In this document: piece after piece, positions 45,396 to 53,884 of the stretch
How the letters are laid out: each line of letters starts with the position of its first letter
Position numbering within the stretch: position 1 is the first letter of the stretch
Assembly (NCBI RefSeq): GCF_000058485.1
Contig: NC_008278.1
Span: 3,528,962-3,592,961, forward strand
DNA length: 64,000 nucleotides
Direction: 5' to 3'
DNA from: Frankia alni ACN14a
GTDB lineage: Bacteria; Actinomycetota; Actinomycetes; Frankiales; Frankiaceae
The notes under the pieces: generated by a model
The model's input: only the letters and a program-made list of their open reading frames with translations
The model's database searches: none
Told to the model about the DNA's origin: nothing
Made by a program: the position numbers and the translations under genes

Positions 45396-46969
45396 CCCTG
45401 TCGGCGGGCCAGCCACGCTCGGCGGCGCTGCCACCCGAACAGGACCCCGGCCGACCCGACCGCGAGGCCGAGCGCGCCGATGGCCAGCACGGGCGGGTGA
45501 TCGTCATCCGCGGCCAGCCCGCTGTTGCCGGCGTTGACCGACGTGGGCGAGTTCGCGGCCTGGTGGGACAGCCAGCTGTAGGAGCCGGGGCCACCGACGA
45601 TGTACAGGTTGGTGGTCGACCCGGGCTTGGTCGGCACCGTCTGGGCCGGCACCAGCGGCTTGCCCGTGGTGTCGGTCACCGTGACCGTGTGCGACCCCCC
45701 CGACCCTGGCGTGCCCCCGCCTGGCGTGCCGCCGCCCGGCGTACCTCCACCGGGCGTCCCCCCGCCTGGGGTGCCCCCGCCGGGAACGCCGCCACCTGGG
45801 GTGCCGCCACCGGGAACGCCGCCACCTGGGGTGCCGCCGCCGGGAACGCCGCCACCGGGAACGCCGCCACCTGGGGTGCCGCCGCCGGGAACGCCGCCAC
45901 CGGGAACGCCGCCACCTGGGGTGCCGCCGCCGGGAACGCCGCCACCGGGAACGCCACCGCCTGGCGTGCCGCCGCCGGGAACGCCGCCACCTGGGGTTCC
46001 GCCACCGGGAACGCCACCGCCTGGGGTGCCTCCACCGGGAACGCCGCCACCGGGAACGCCACCGCCTGGCGTGCCGCCGCCGGGAACGCCGCCGACACCG
46101 GGCACGCAGGGGATGCCGTTGGGCTTGTCGGTGACCGGCTTGTCGGTGACGCAGGGCACGCCGCCGACTCCGGGCACGCCGCCGACTCCGGGCACGCCGC
46201 CGGCTCCGGGCACGCCCCCGGCTCCGGGCACGCCGCCGACGCAGGGGAGGTCGTCCTTCGTCTTGTCGGTGGTGACGCAGGGCACGTCCACGCCTCCGAC
46301 ACCCGGAGTGCCGACACCCGGTACGCCGACGACGGGCGGACCGACGTAGACGCAGGGCAGGCCGTCCTTGGTCTTGCCGGTGATGAGGCAGGTGACGCCG
46401 TTGACGGCGACCTCGGGCGAGACGGGAGGGAAGAGGTGGACGACCTGACCGGCGCTCGGTACGTCGCCGACGTACTTGCCGTCGATCTTGATCTGGCCGC
46501 TCGTCAGCGCCGCGACGTCGCGGACGACGATCGCCGACGTGTTGGCCGGCCAGTTCTTGCTGGTGCTGTCGTCGTAGACCCGCGCAAGGGGCTTGCCCGC
46601 CGCGTCGAGACCCACGGCGACCGAGAGCCGGGTGCCCGGGCGGACGGCGACGTCGGTCGCGACCGGCGTCGCCGCGCTCGCCGCCTGACCGACAGGCCGG
46701 ATCTCGACGCGATGGTCCCCGGCGACCAGCGGCGTCGGCGCCGCCACCTGTTTGGCCACGAGGTCCTTGATGAGGGTCTGCCCGTCCATGGTGACGTCCG
46801 CCTTCATATCCGGCAGCCCCTGAACCAGCGTCACCAGTCCGGCATCCTTGTTCGGCGTTGGGGTCGCTGACGCCACGCCGGGCAGACCCAACGTCAGACA
46901 TCCCGTCGCCGCCACGGCGCCGATCGTTCGAGCGCCCGCTCTCAGATGAGAGCGTGTGATCCATTGCAT
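45392..46969 (-). CDS. DUF4397 surface protein with (V/T)PGGG repeats
   Basis: 525 residues. The signal peptide MQWITRSHLRAGARTIGA... ends near GVASATPTPNK. Residues 40-175 match DUF4397 (VTLVQGLPDMKADVTMDGQ, VRPGTRLSVAVGL, KPLARVYDD). Next come Cys-containing units with VPCVT, GVPGAGG/GVPGVGG repeats, then about 25 pentads of (V/T)PGGG, a short strand (TVTVTDTTGKPLVPAQ), and at the end GNSGLAADDDHPP followed by a membrane helix and the basic tail GWQRRRAWLARRQG. That end has the layout of a sorting signal, but no LPXTG; GLAAD may replace it (inference). Coupled to the sortase. Confidence 0.8.
   Translation of the reverse strand: MQWITRSHLRAGARTIGAVAATGCLTLGLPGVASATPTPNKDAGLVTLVQGLPDMKADVTMDGQTLIKDLVAKQVAAPTPLVAGDHRVEIRPVGQAASAATPVATDVAVRPGTRLSVAVGLDAAGKPLARVYDDSTSKNWPANTSAIVVRDVAALTSGQIKIDGKYVGDVPSAGQVVHLFPPVSPEVAVNGVTCLITGKTKDGLPCVYVGPPVVGVPGVGTPGVGGVDVPCVTTDKTKDDLPCVGGVPGAGGVPGAGGVPGVGGVPGVGGVPCVTDKPVTDKPNGIPCVPGVGGVPGGGTPGGGVPGGGVPGGGTPGGGVPGGGTPGGGVPGGGTPGGGVPGGGVPGGGTPGGGVPGGGVPGGGTPGGGVPGGGVPGGGTPGGGVPGGGTPGGGVPGGGTPGGGTPGGGTPGGGTPGGGTPGSGGSHTVTVTDTTGKPLVPAQTVPTKPGSTTNLYIVGGPGSYSWLSHQAANSPTSVNAGNSGLAADDDHPPVLAIGALGLAVGSAGVLFGWQRRRAWLARRQG
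45706..46090. repeat. 15-bp tandem repeats coding (V/T)PGGG
   Basis: Roughly 25 tandem 15-bp units within the surface-protein gene, with interspersed variants (GGAACGCCGCCACCT, GGCGTGCCGCCGCCG). A second set coding GVPGAG/GVPGVG lies at 46147-46236. Such arrays are prone to copy-number change. Confidence 0.9.
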
Positions 46970-47834
46970 TACTTTGAGCTCCCGGCAACGTCATCCAGAA
47001 ATCTGGGCATTTGCACCTTACCGCGGTGGGCTCGGGACGAAGATTGGGCTCCCCGCCTGCTTCGACTCGAGAAGATGCACACGCGTGCAGACGGCGTCGC
47101 TCGGAGTGCGGGACGGGGTCGACGGCACGTACTTCGTCCGCCGTCCGAGGCAAAACACCAGTTCAGAGAGGGTAAGGCGAGATCGCCGACGAACGGGGTA
47201 CCCCGCGGTGGGGAGCGATACGAAGGACGTCCGGGGCGACCCTCGGGCAGAACTGCGATCGAAGTCGCGCCCTTGGTGGCGCAACCTTCGTCAGCGTGAA
47301 GGCGTGTCAAGGGCCGTCCGCACGGGTCGAACGGAGCCCTTTCGGGCTTCAATCAACGAGTTTCTCGGATTTCGGCCCGTCACGGTGCGCGGTGCGCAGG
47401 TTGTTGGTCCGCCATGGACCTAGGGGTGAAGATTGAAAGTGGCTACCGGAAAGAGCTCACGGAAAGGGTGTAGCCCGTTTGCGCCACCCTCCGCCGGCCA
47501 GGGAAAAGGGGATGGCAGGTGAGGACGGCTGCCGGCGCTTCCGACGGTGGTGCCCGGCCGGGCCTGCCGAGGGCCCCCGAACGGGTGGGTCGCCCTGCGT
47601 GGGGCAGAAGGACCCGCCGGCCGGTCAACCTCCGTGCCAGCACGGTGATCAGGGCAGCACGGCGCCGTCGCGGAGGAGTTCGCCGTGGTGAGCCGGTTCG
47701 ACCGGGCCCGGCAGCAGGGGGAGTGGGCGTTCGACCGCGTCCTGTGGGGTCGGCGCCCGGCGTATCGTTTCGTGGCGGCGATCACATCGACGGACGGTCG
47801 GGGCCGGCCGGCCGGCGCGAAGAGGAGACACCGG
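46970..47834. other. Long intergenic region, lower GC
   Basis: 865 bases between the surface-protein start and the SnoaL-like gene. The first 450 bases are less GC-rich than the rest and show no codon bias in any frame. At 47465-47490 AGGGTG and CACCCT can pair around a 14-base loop, preceded by GGAAAGAGCTCACGGAAAGG. I could not match this to a riboswitch class I know. An untranslated leader or small RNA is possible. Confidence 0.4.
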
Positions 47835-48392
47835 ATGTCCTTCGCTCCCGCGGATCCCCTCGAGCCCGTCGACGTCGTCGAGCGCTGGCAGCGCGCAGGG
47901 GAGGCCCTCGACAGTGCCGCGGCGGCGGCCTGCCTGGCCGATGACGTCGTCGTCATCTCGCCGCTGACCGCGGCGTTCCGCTTCCGCGGGCGGGCGCGGG
48001 CGCAGGAGATGCTGCACGCCGCCTTCGACGTCATCGACGCGATCGAGTACCACACCGTCGTCACCGACCCAGACGGCCGGACGCGGGCGCTGTTCTACCG
48101 TGGCCGCTGCGGACGCCAGGAGTTCGAGGAGGCGCAGTTGCTCCGCCTCGACGCCGAGGACCGCATCGCCGAGGTGACCCTGTTCGGTCGCCCGCTGCCG
48201 GGGCTCACCGCCGTGATGGCCAGGATCGGCCCGGAGCTGGTCCGCGAGCACCGCCCGGCGTTGGCCGTCCTGTTCACGCTGGCCACCCGCCCGTTGGCCG
48301 CGCTCACGGCCCTCGGGGAGCGCCGGCTGGTACCCCTGGCGGATCCGGACCGGCGCGGCCGGAAGGATCGGACCTCGGGAACCACAAGATAA
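47835..48392 (+). CDS. SnoaL/NTF2-like protein
   Basis: 185 residues from ATG 47835, chosen because GAGGAG lies 9 bases upstream. The cone-shaped NTF2 fold is suggested by VVERWQRAGEALDSAAAAAC, LADDVVVISPLTAAFRFRGR and RAQEMLHAAFDVI, followed by strands EYHTVVTDPDGRTRALFYRG and EEAQLLRLDAEDRIAEVTLF and GRPLPGLTAVM. Members include polyketide cyclases, isomerases and ligand-binding proteins; no catalytic pair is obvious. A C-terminal tail of about 60 residues is extra. Confidence 0.7.
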   Translation: MSFAPADPLEPVDVVERWQRAGEALDSAAAAACLADDVVVISPLTAAFRFRGRARAQEMLHAAFDVIDAIEYHTVVTDPDGRTRALFYRGRCGRQEFEEAQLLRLDAEDRIAEVTLFGRPLPGLTAVMARIGPELVREHRPALAVLFTLATRPLAALTALGERRLVPLADPDRRGRKDRTSGTTR

Positions 48393-48466
48393 TCAACGCT
48401 GTTGACGAATCGCCGGCGACCTCGAAAAGATCATGAAGGCGAGCTGGCGGCCATCGGAGAGACGAA

Positions 48467-48508
48467 GGGCGCGGGGTGGGAGGGGTGATGCCCTCCCACC
48501 CCGCGCCC
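48467..48508. terminator. Strong bidirectional hairpin terminator
   Basis: A perfect 18-bp stem: GGGCGCGGGGTGGGAGGG (48467-48484), loop GTGATG, CCCTCCCACCCCGCGCCC (48491-48508). It lies between the convergent SnoaL-like gene and the micro-gene and has no U-tract. Confidence 0.8.
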
Positions 48509-48534
48509 GGGGCCGTGCTGGTGGTGCCGCGCGA

Positions 48535-48708
48535 TCAGTACCGCGGGTTGCGGTCGGGATGCGCGGCCCGCTCCCGGCGCCGCAGCCGGAACCGTCGCAC
48601 GTCGCCCCTGATGCGTTCCAGGATCTTCATCGGGAATCCCTCCTCGTCGGCGTCCGGTGCCTCGTGCGTGCCGGTTGTGTGCCCGTCGACGGGGAGACAA
48701 ACCGTCAT
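48535..48708 (-). CDS. Basic micro-gene coupled to flavin reductase
   Basis: 57 codons from ATG 48708, whose bases overlap the flavin reductase TGA (ATGA), with AAGGG about 6 bases upstream. An internal ATG 48630 has an even better site, GAGGAGGGA 6 bases upstream, giving a 31-residue product, MKILERIRGDVRRFRLRRRE then RAAHPDRNPRY. The C-terminal 31 residues are strongly basic and likely helical (8-10 Arg). I do not recognise it. It might bind nucleic acid, flavin or the reductase; expression is supported by the two start sites and the strong terminator just downstream. Confidence 0.6.
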   Translation of the reverse strand: MTVCLPVDGHTTGTHEAPDADEEGFPMKILERIRGDVRRFRLRRRERAAHPDRNPRY

Positions 48709-49469
48709 CGCCCGCCCTTTGTGGACGTGGTTCGACCCGGCCGGACCGGGCGAGCCGCCTGACGTGCGCGGATGCCCAGGTCGCCGTCGTCCGTGGCGGG
48801 CGGGCCGCCGACGCTCCTGCCGCTGCCGCTCCCTCCGCCGCTCCCGCCGCCGCCGTCTCCTCGGCCGCCGGCGGCGGCACCGACGAACGTGCCATAGCCG
48901 CCGTCGTGGTAGACCAGCGGCGCGACGGACCGCCCCGCCCGGCTCTCGACCACTTCGGCCACCACCAGCCAGTGGTCGCCCGCGGGGATCCGCTGTCGGA
49001 TCCGGCAGCGCAGCCAGACCGCGGCGTCGATCAGCAGCGGTTCCCCGGTGCCCAGCGGGCGCCATCGTGTCGGCGCGGCGAACCGGTCGGCGCCCGGCGC
49101 CGCGAACCGGGCGGCCAGGTCATGCTGGTCGTGCGCGAGCAGGTGCACGACCAGGGTGTCCGCCGCGTGCAGTGCCGGGACGATCGACGAGCCCGCCGCC
49201 AGGGACAGCGACACCAGCGGCGGGCTCTGCGACAGCGACGCCACCGACGTCGCCGTGAACCCCACCGGGCCCTGCGCGCCGTTCATCGTCACGATCGTCA
49301 CCCCGGCGGCGTGACGCCGGAAAGCGCGGCGCAACGCGGTCGCCGCAGCTTGATCCGCCGCAGCTTGATCCGCCGCGGCGGGGACCAGGGCGGCGGAGGC
49401 CGGGGGCGGCGCAGGGCGGGGCGGCGCAGGGCGGGACGGCGCGGGCCGCGGCGGCACGTGCTTCGGCAT
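48705..49469 (-). CDS. Flavin reductase-like (FMN-binding) protein
   Basis: 254 residues; ATG 49469 has GGTGGAGG 2-3 bases upstream. After a Pro/Ala-rich N-terminus of about 45 residues comes the split-barrel flavin reductase domain: LRRAFRRHAAGVTIVTMNGA, GFTATSVASLSQSPPLVSLS, FAAPGADRF, and LGTGEPLLIDAAVWLRCRIR, DHWLVVAEVVES, PLVYHDGGYGTF. It reduces FMN or FAD with NAD(P)H, often as the reductase part of two-component monooxygenases. A Gly/Ser-rich low-complexity tail of about 50 residues is unusual. The stop overlaps the start of the micro-gene. Confidence 0.87.
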   Translation of the reverse strand: MPKHVPPRPAPSRPAPPRPAPPPASAALVPAAADQAAADQAAATALRRAFRRHAAGVTIVTMNGAQGPVGFTATSVASLSQSPPLVSLSLAAGSSIVPALHAADTLVVHLLAHDQHDLAARFAAPGADRFAAPTRWRPLGTGEPLLIDAAVWLRCRIRQRIPAGDHWLVVAEVVESRAGRSVAPLVYHDGGYGTFVGAAAGGRGDGGGGSGGGSGSGRSVGGPPATDDGDLGIRARQAARPVRPGRTTSTKGGR

Positions 49470-49893
49470 GGCCTCCACCCTGCTGCACGGGCGCGCCGCT
49501 GTACAACGCCCGGACGGCGCGCCAGCGCGGTGCCAGCGCACGACCAGGTCGTCGTCCCGCCGTCATCGCCGCCGCCGACCGGACATCTCGGTGTCTGTGC
49601 GTGATCGGTGGGGTGCGGGCATGCTCCGTCCGGGCCCCGTGCCGCAGCACCGATGGGCACCCGGTGCGCTGGCCCGCCCAGCCGGACGGGACGGTTTGCG
49701 CCGCGACGGGGGCCTCCCGTCAGGGCCGAAGGCGGTGGCCGCCTGGCCTCGGCGGTGCCGGCCCGGGCCCGACCTGACCGGGGCTGTGGGATTGTGGGCG
49801 AACTCTGCGCGCCATTTCCCCCATCTTTCCGGTTTCCACGTCAGAGGATGGGTAGAGCGGAGAAATCCTCACGATCAGGGGGCTGTGCGAGCG

Positions 49894-51978
49894 ATGGCGA
49901 CCGATCGCGCCACGGGCCAGGAACGTCGGCTCGCCGGTCGCTACCGGCTCGGGCGGGTGCTCGGCAGCGGCGGCGGCGGCGTCGTCCGCGAGGGCGAGGA
50001 CACCCTGCTGCGCCGTCGGGTGGCCATCAAGGAGGTCCGGCGACCGGCGGTGGCGTCCCCGGCCGAGCGGGCGGTGCTCAGCGAACGGGTGCTGCGCGAG
50101 GCCCGCGCCGCGGCCCGGCTGCGTCACCCCGGCCTGGTGACGGTCTACGACGTCCTCGACACCGACGACCACACGTGGATCGTCATGGAGTACGTCGACG
50201 GCACCTCGCTCGCCGAGCTCATCCGCGCCGCCGGGCGGCTGCCCGCGCTGGAGGTGGCCCGCATCGGCGTCAGCCTCGCCTACGCCCTGGAGGCCGCCCA
50301 CCGCGGCGGTGTCGTGCATCGCGACGTCAAGCCCGGCAACGTCCTGGTCACCAACGACGGGCAGGCGCGGCTCACCGACTTCGGCATCGCCGTCACCGAG
50401 GGGGACGCGACCCTGACCGAGGCGGGGACGCTCGTCGGCTCGCCCGCCTACATCGCCCCCGAGCGGGCCCGCGGCGCCCGCGTCGGCGCCGCCGGGGACG
50501 TGTGGGGGCTCGGCGCGACCTTGTTCACGGCGGTCGAGGGGGTGCCGCCGTTTCAGGGCGAGGGCCCCCTGGCCATCCTCGCGGCCGTGGTGGAGGACCG
50601 GCGTCGGCCGTTCCAGCACAGCGGCCCCCTGCGCGGGATCCTCACCGAGCTGCTCGACTCCGATCCGGCGCGGCGGCCGTCGCTCGCCGAGGCCCGTGGC
50701 CGGCTCCGCGAGATCGCCGACCGGCTGGAGGAGACCGACCACACCCTCGACGGCACGCTCGTGGAGATCCCGCAGCTTGGCCCGGACGGCCCGGATGGCG
50801 CGAACGGCCTGGGGGGCGCGGCCCCGCCGCCGGCGTCGAACGTGAGTCCGGCCGCGCCCCCCTCCGCAGCCGGTACACCGGCCCCCACCGGCCGGCCTGG
50901 TCTCGCGGATCGGCCTGACGGCGCCGACCAGCCCGGCCCGGTCGGGCCGGCTGGTCTCGACGCTGGGGCGAGCTGGGCTGCCCGGCCCGGCTCCGCGGGC
51001 GAGCCCGGCCAGGCCGCTGCGGCGGGTCCGGCCGCCGCCTCCGAAGGCGGCGGGCTCGATGCAGCCGGGTCCGGCGCCGGCGGCCGGGTCGATGCGGCCG
51101 GGTCCGGGGCCGCCGGCGGGCTCGATGCGGCCGCGTCCGGCGGGGACCGGGCTGCGCCGCGCCGGGACCCGGCCGCGCCACGTGACCACCCGGACGGGCC
51201 GGCGCGTCGGCGGCGGATCGCGGTGCTCGCCGGGGTCGCGGCCGTGGTGATCGCCGCCGTGGCGATCGTGCTCGGCCTGGTCCTCGCGGGCGGTGGCTCA
51301 CCCGGATCCCCGGTGGCTGCCGCCACGACATCGCCGGCCACCGCCGCCCCGACGCCTGCACCGCGCAGCTCGGCGACGGCCACGGCAGGGTCGAAGCCGT
51401 CCCCGACGACGTCGCCGTCCGCAACCGGCCCGACGCCGGCGGGCACGCCGTCCGCGCCGTCCACCGCCTCGCCCGCCGTGTCGTCGGCCGGCGACAACCT
51501 CGGCGCCCTCATCCCGGACACGACCGACCCCGCGGAGGCACCCGACGGGTACACCACCCACCGGGACAGCAGCGGATGGTCGGCCGCGCTACCCGCCGGC
51601 TGGCGGACCTCCGAGCGCGGCAACGGGCGGGTGATCACCACCGCGCCGTCCGGCTACCCGGACCTGCTCATCGAGGTGCAGGCGAAGGCGGGTCCCTCCG
51701 CCATCGGCGCCTGGCACGACCAGGAACCCGCGGTCCGCGGGAGCTCCGCCGGCTACCGCCGCCTGTCCATCCGGCCCGCGGACGGCGGCGCCGGGACCAG
51801 CGCCGCGATCTGGGAGTTCACGTTCACCTCCGGCGGGCAGACCATCCACGTCCTCGACTTCGGCGTCGTCCGCAACGGGCACGGCTACGGGCTGCGTTGG
51901 CGCGTGCCCGAGCAGGGCTGGGACGCCGCCCTCGGCCAGATGCGTACGATTTTCGCCTCGTTCCGCCCCGGCCCCTGA
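49894..51978 (+). CDS. Receptor-type Ser/Thr protein kinase
   Basis: 694 residues. ATG 49894 or GTG 49885; longer frames are shadow. The kinase domain (about 15-270): VLGSGGGGVVREGED, AIKEV, HRDVKPGNVLV, DFGIA, GSPAYIAPERARG. A Gly/Ala/Pro linker (270-430) has imperfect GLDAAGSGA repeats, then one membrane helix (IAVLAGVAAVVIAAVAIVLG), a Ser/Thr/Pro stalk, and a C-terminal extracellular domain of about 150 residues (GYTTHRDSSGWSAALPAGWR, ending MRTIFASFRPGP) seen on many actinobacterial kinases. Its ligand is unknown. Not a PASTA protein. Confidence 0.9.
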   Translation: MATDRATGQERRLAGRYRLGRVLGSGGGGVVREGEDTLLRRRVAIKEVRRPAVASPAERAVLSERVLREARAAARLRHPGLVTVYDVLDTDDHTWIVMEYVDGTSLAELIRAAGRLPALEVARIGVSLAYALEAAHRGGVVHRDVKPGNVLVTNDGQARLTDFGIAVTEGDATLTEAGTLVGSPAYIAPERARGARVGAAGDVWGLGATLFTAVEGVPPFQGEGPLAILAAVVEDRRRPFQHSGPLRGILTELLDSDPARRPSLAEARGRLREIADRLEETDHTLDGTLVEIPQLGPDGPDGANGLGGAAPPPASNVSPAAPPSAAGTPAPTGRPGLADRPDGADQPGPVGPAGLDAGASWAARPGSAGEPGQAAAAGPAAASEGGGLDAAGSGAGGRVDAAGSGAAGGLDAAASGGDRAAPRRDPAAPRDHPDGPARRRRIAVLAGVAAVVIAAVAIVLGLVLAGGGSPGSPVAAATTSPATAAPTPAPRSSATATAGSKPSPTTSPSATGPTPAGTPSAPSTASPAVSSAGDNLGALIPDTTDPAEAPDGYTTHRDSSGWSAALPAGWRTSERGNGRVITTAPSGYPDLLIEVQAKAGPSAIGAWHDQEPAVRGSSAGYRRLSIRPADGGAGTSAAIWEFTFTSGGQTIHVLDFGVVRNGHGYGLRWRVPEQGWDAALGQMRTIFASFRPGP

Positions 51979-52019
51979 ACCCGGGCCCTGACCGTTCCCC
52001 GAGCCCGGGAGCGCGCGTC

Positions 52020-52100
52020 CACATGCGCTCTGTGGCGTGCGGAGGCACGCGACCTCGATGATCACGCGGTTCCGCGGAACCGTTCCGCGCGTGGGCTCGG
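52020..52100 (+). repeat. Dispersed GTTCCGCGGAAC element, copy 4
   Basis: The palindrome is at 52069-52080, preceded by GATGATCACGC. Upstream words CTCTGTGGCGTGCGGAGGCA resemble those before copy 2. The flanking gap (51979-52280) has no supported gene. Confidence 0.65.
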
Positions 52101-52280
52101 ACTCTGCCCGGAGGGCGGGTCCGGGTCACGTCGACGACTACGTTCCGTGACCGGTAGGGGGGCGGGGGCGGGGGCGCGCAGGGGGAGGGGGCTACCGGGT
52201 CCTTGGGCGTGGATAAACCAGATCACAGGCGGACGCACGACCCAGAGCCCCGAGCCCTGGGTTCTGAGCCGTCGCGTGGG

Positions 52281-53432
52281 TCAGGGGGAGGCCATGGTGG
52301 TGGTCTCGCGGATCACGAGGTCGACGACGTCGTCGATGCGGCCGCGGCGGGCGTAGGCGGCGCGCTGGCGGTCCGCGCCGGTGCCCCGGGCGAACAGGTT
52401 GTCGACGAGGGCGGCGACCGCGTCACCGTCGCCGGTCGCCGACAGTTCCGGGCCCACCCACTCCACGAACCGGTCGACCAGCGCCCGGGCGGGGACGAGC
52501 TCGCCGCGTTCGAGGTCGACGAGCTCACCGGACACCCCGTGGCGCGACGCCCGCCAGCCCGCGGCGCGCAGCAGCTCCGGGCGCACGGTCGGGACCGGCT
52601 CGCCCGCCGCCCACTGGCGCGCCGCCGTCGCCACCAGCGCCCGGGCCAGCGCGGCGAGCAGGACGCTGTCGTCGACGGACAGGCAGACGTCGGCCACCCG
52701 CAGCTCCAGGGTCGGGTAGTGGTGCGACAGCCGGACGTCGAAGTAGATCATTCCGTCGTCCATCGCGGCGCCGGTGCGGATCAGCAGGTCGACGACGCGG
52801 TCGTACTCCGCCGGTGAACCGAACGCGCCGGTGGCGCCGGCGGTGGGCCAACGCTGCCACACCTGGGTGCGGTAGCTGGCGTAGCCGCTGTCCGCCCCCT
52901 GCCAGAACGGCGAGTTCGCGGTCATCGCGACCAGCACGGACAGCCATGGCCGCAGCCGGTCGAGCGCGCCCACGGCCTCCTGGCGGGAGTGCACCGCCAC
53001 GTGCACGTGGCAGCCGCAGGTGAGCTGCTCGCGGGCGGTGAGCCCGAACTCCCCGCGCATCCGCTCGTAGCGCGGCTTCGGGGTGATGGTCGGCCGGGTC
53101 GGCGTGGGGCAGGTCGCGGTGGCGGCGAGGGCCACCCCCGCCGCCTCGGCGGCCCGCGCCGCCGCGCGACGCAGCCCCACCAGCGATCCGCGCAGCCCGG
53201 CGAGGCTGGTGTGCGGGGCCGAGCCGCTCTCGACCTGCTCGCGGGTCAGCTCGACGTCGAGATCACCGTCGAGATCCCCGTCGGGATCCGCGCCGCCCGG
53301 CGGCCCGCCGGCGCCGTCGCGGTCCCCCCGGGCCAGCACCCGCGAGGCGGCGGCGCGCACCGCGTGCCGGTCGGGGTCGACGAGGACGAACTCCTCCTCG
53401 ACTCCTACCGTCCGTACACCCTCGGTCGTCAT
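52281..53432 (-). CDS. Carboxylate-amine ligase, YbdK-type (GCS2)
   Basis: 383 residues from ATG 53432. The N-terminus TVGVEEEFVLVDP is the glutamate-cysteine ligase type 2 start with its metal-binding Glu pair. Other motifs are VESGSAPHTSL, CGCHVHVAVHSRQEAV, MTANSPFWQGADSGYASYRT, and HYPTLELRVADVCLSVDD. These enzymes join an amino acid to cysteine or another amine with ATP. In actinobacteria, relatives include EgtA (ergothioneine route), but the length and sequence here favour the YbdK group. Confidence 0.87.
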   Translation of the reverse strand: MTTEGVRTVGVEEEFVLVDPDRHAVRAAASRVLARGDRDGAGGPPGGADPDGDLDGDLDVELTREQVESGSAPHTSLAGLRGSLVGLRRAAARAAEAAGVALAATATCPTPTRPTITPKPRYERMRGEFGLTAREQLTCGCHVHVAVHSRQEAVGALDRLRPWLSVLVAMTANSPFWQGADSGYASYRTQVWQRWPTAGATGAFGSPAEYDRVVDLLIRTGAAMDDGMIYFDVRLSHHYPTLELRVADVCLSVDDSVLLAALARALVATAARQWAAGEPVPTVRPELLRAAGWRASRHGVSGELVDLERGELVPARALVDRFVEWVGPELSATGDGDAVAALVDNLFARGTGADRQRAAYARRGRIDDVVDLVIRETTTMASP

Positions 53433-53466
53433 TGCTGCTTGTTTCCCCGGCCATACCTGCGAAAAC

Positions 53467-53512
53467 GCCGGCGGCAGGCGGCAGGCGGCAGGCGGCAGGC
53501 GGCCTGCCGCCG
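53467..53512. repeat. 7-bp tandem repeat CGGCAGG
   Basis: Five tandem heptamers (CGGCAGG) and a divergent end, in the gap between YbdK and the Gly/His-rich gene. Confidence 0.85.
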
Positions 53513-53593
53513 GGCCGTCACCCGCGCCGCCGAGGCCGCCACCGGCCCGCTCGGCGTCACCCGCGCCGCCGCCATCGCCGGCCCTGCTCGGAG

Positions 53594-53863
53594 TCAGTCG
53601 TCGCAGTCGTCGTGACCGCTGCCGGACCCGTGCGGCGCCGCCCGCCCGCCGCCGCCCCCGTGCCCGCCGCTGCCTTCGTGCCCGCCGCTGCCCCCGTGCC
53701 CGCCGCCCCCTCCGCCGTGGCCGCCCCCTCCGCCGCCGTGGCCGCCGCCTCCGCCACGTGCGAGCACGACGGGAGCGGCCGCGCAGGCGGAATCCTGACA
53801 GGCCACCACGCCCCCGGTGAGGAGCGCGACAGCGAGGGCGAGGGTCATCAGGCCCTTGCGCAT
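53594..53863 (-). CDS. Gly/His-rich secreted small protein
   Basis: 89 residues; ATG 53863 has GGAGGA about 10 bases upstream. Signal sequence MRKGLMTLALAVALLTGGVV ends in V-A-C, a possible lipobox or a Sec site at ACA-A. The mature part is low-complexity: GGGGGHGGGGGGHGG units, GSGGHEGSGGHGGG, ending HGSGSGHDDCDD. With about 9 His and two Cys it could bind metal (Ni, Zn, Cu) at the cell surface (inference). It follows the DUF6328 gene by 21 bases, probably the same operon. Confidence 0.65.
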   Translation of the reverse strand: MRKGLMTLALAVALLTGGVVACQDSACAAAPVVLARGGGGGHGGGGGGHGGGGGGHGGSGGHEGSGGHGGGGGRAAPHGSGSGHDDCDD

Positions 53864-53884
53864 AGGTTCAGTCCTCCGTGTGCG

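Noticed and set aside
47430-47560. Riboswitch (c-di-AMP, glycine or cobalamin class)
   Set aside because: A hairpin and A-rich loops exist, but I could not match any conserved core; the downstream gene gives no support.
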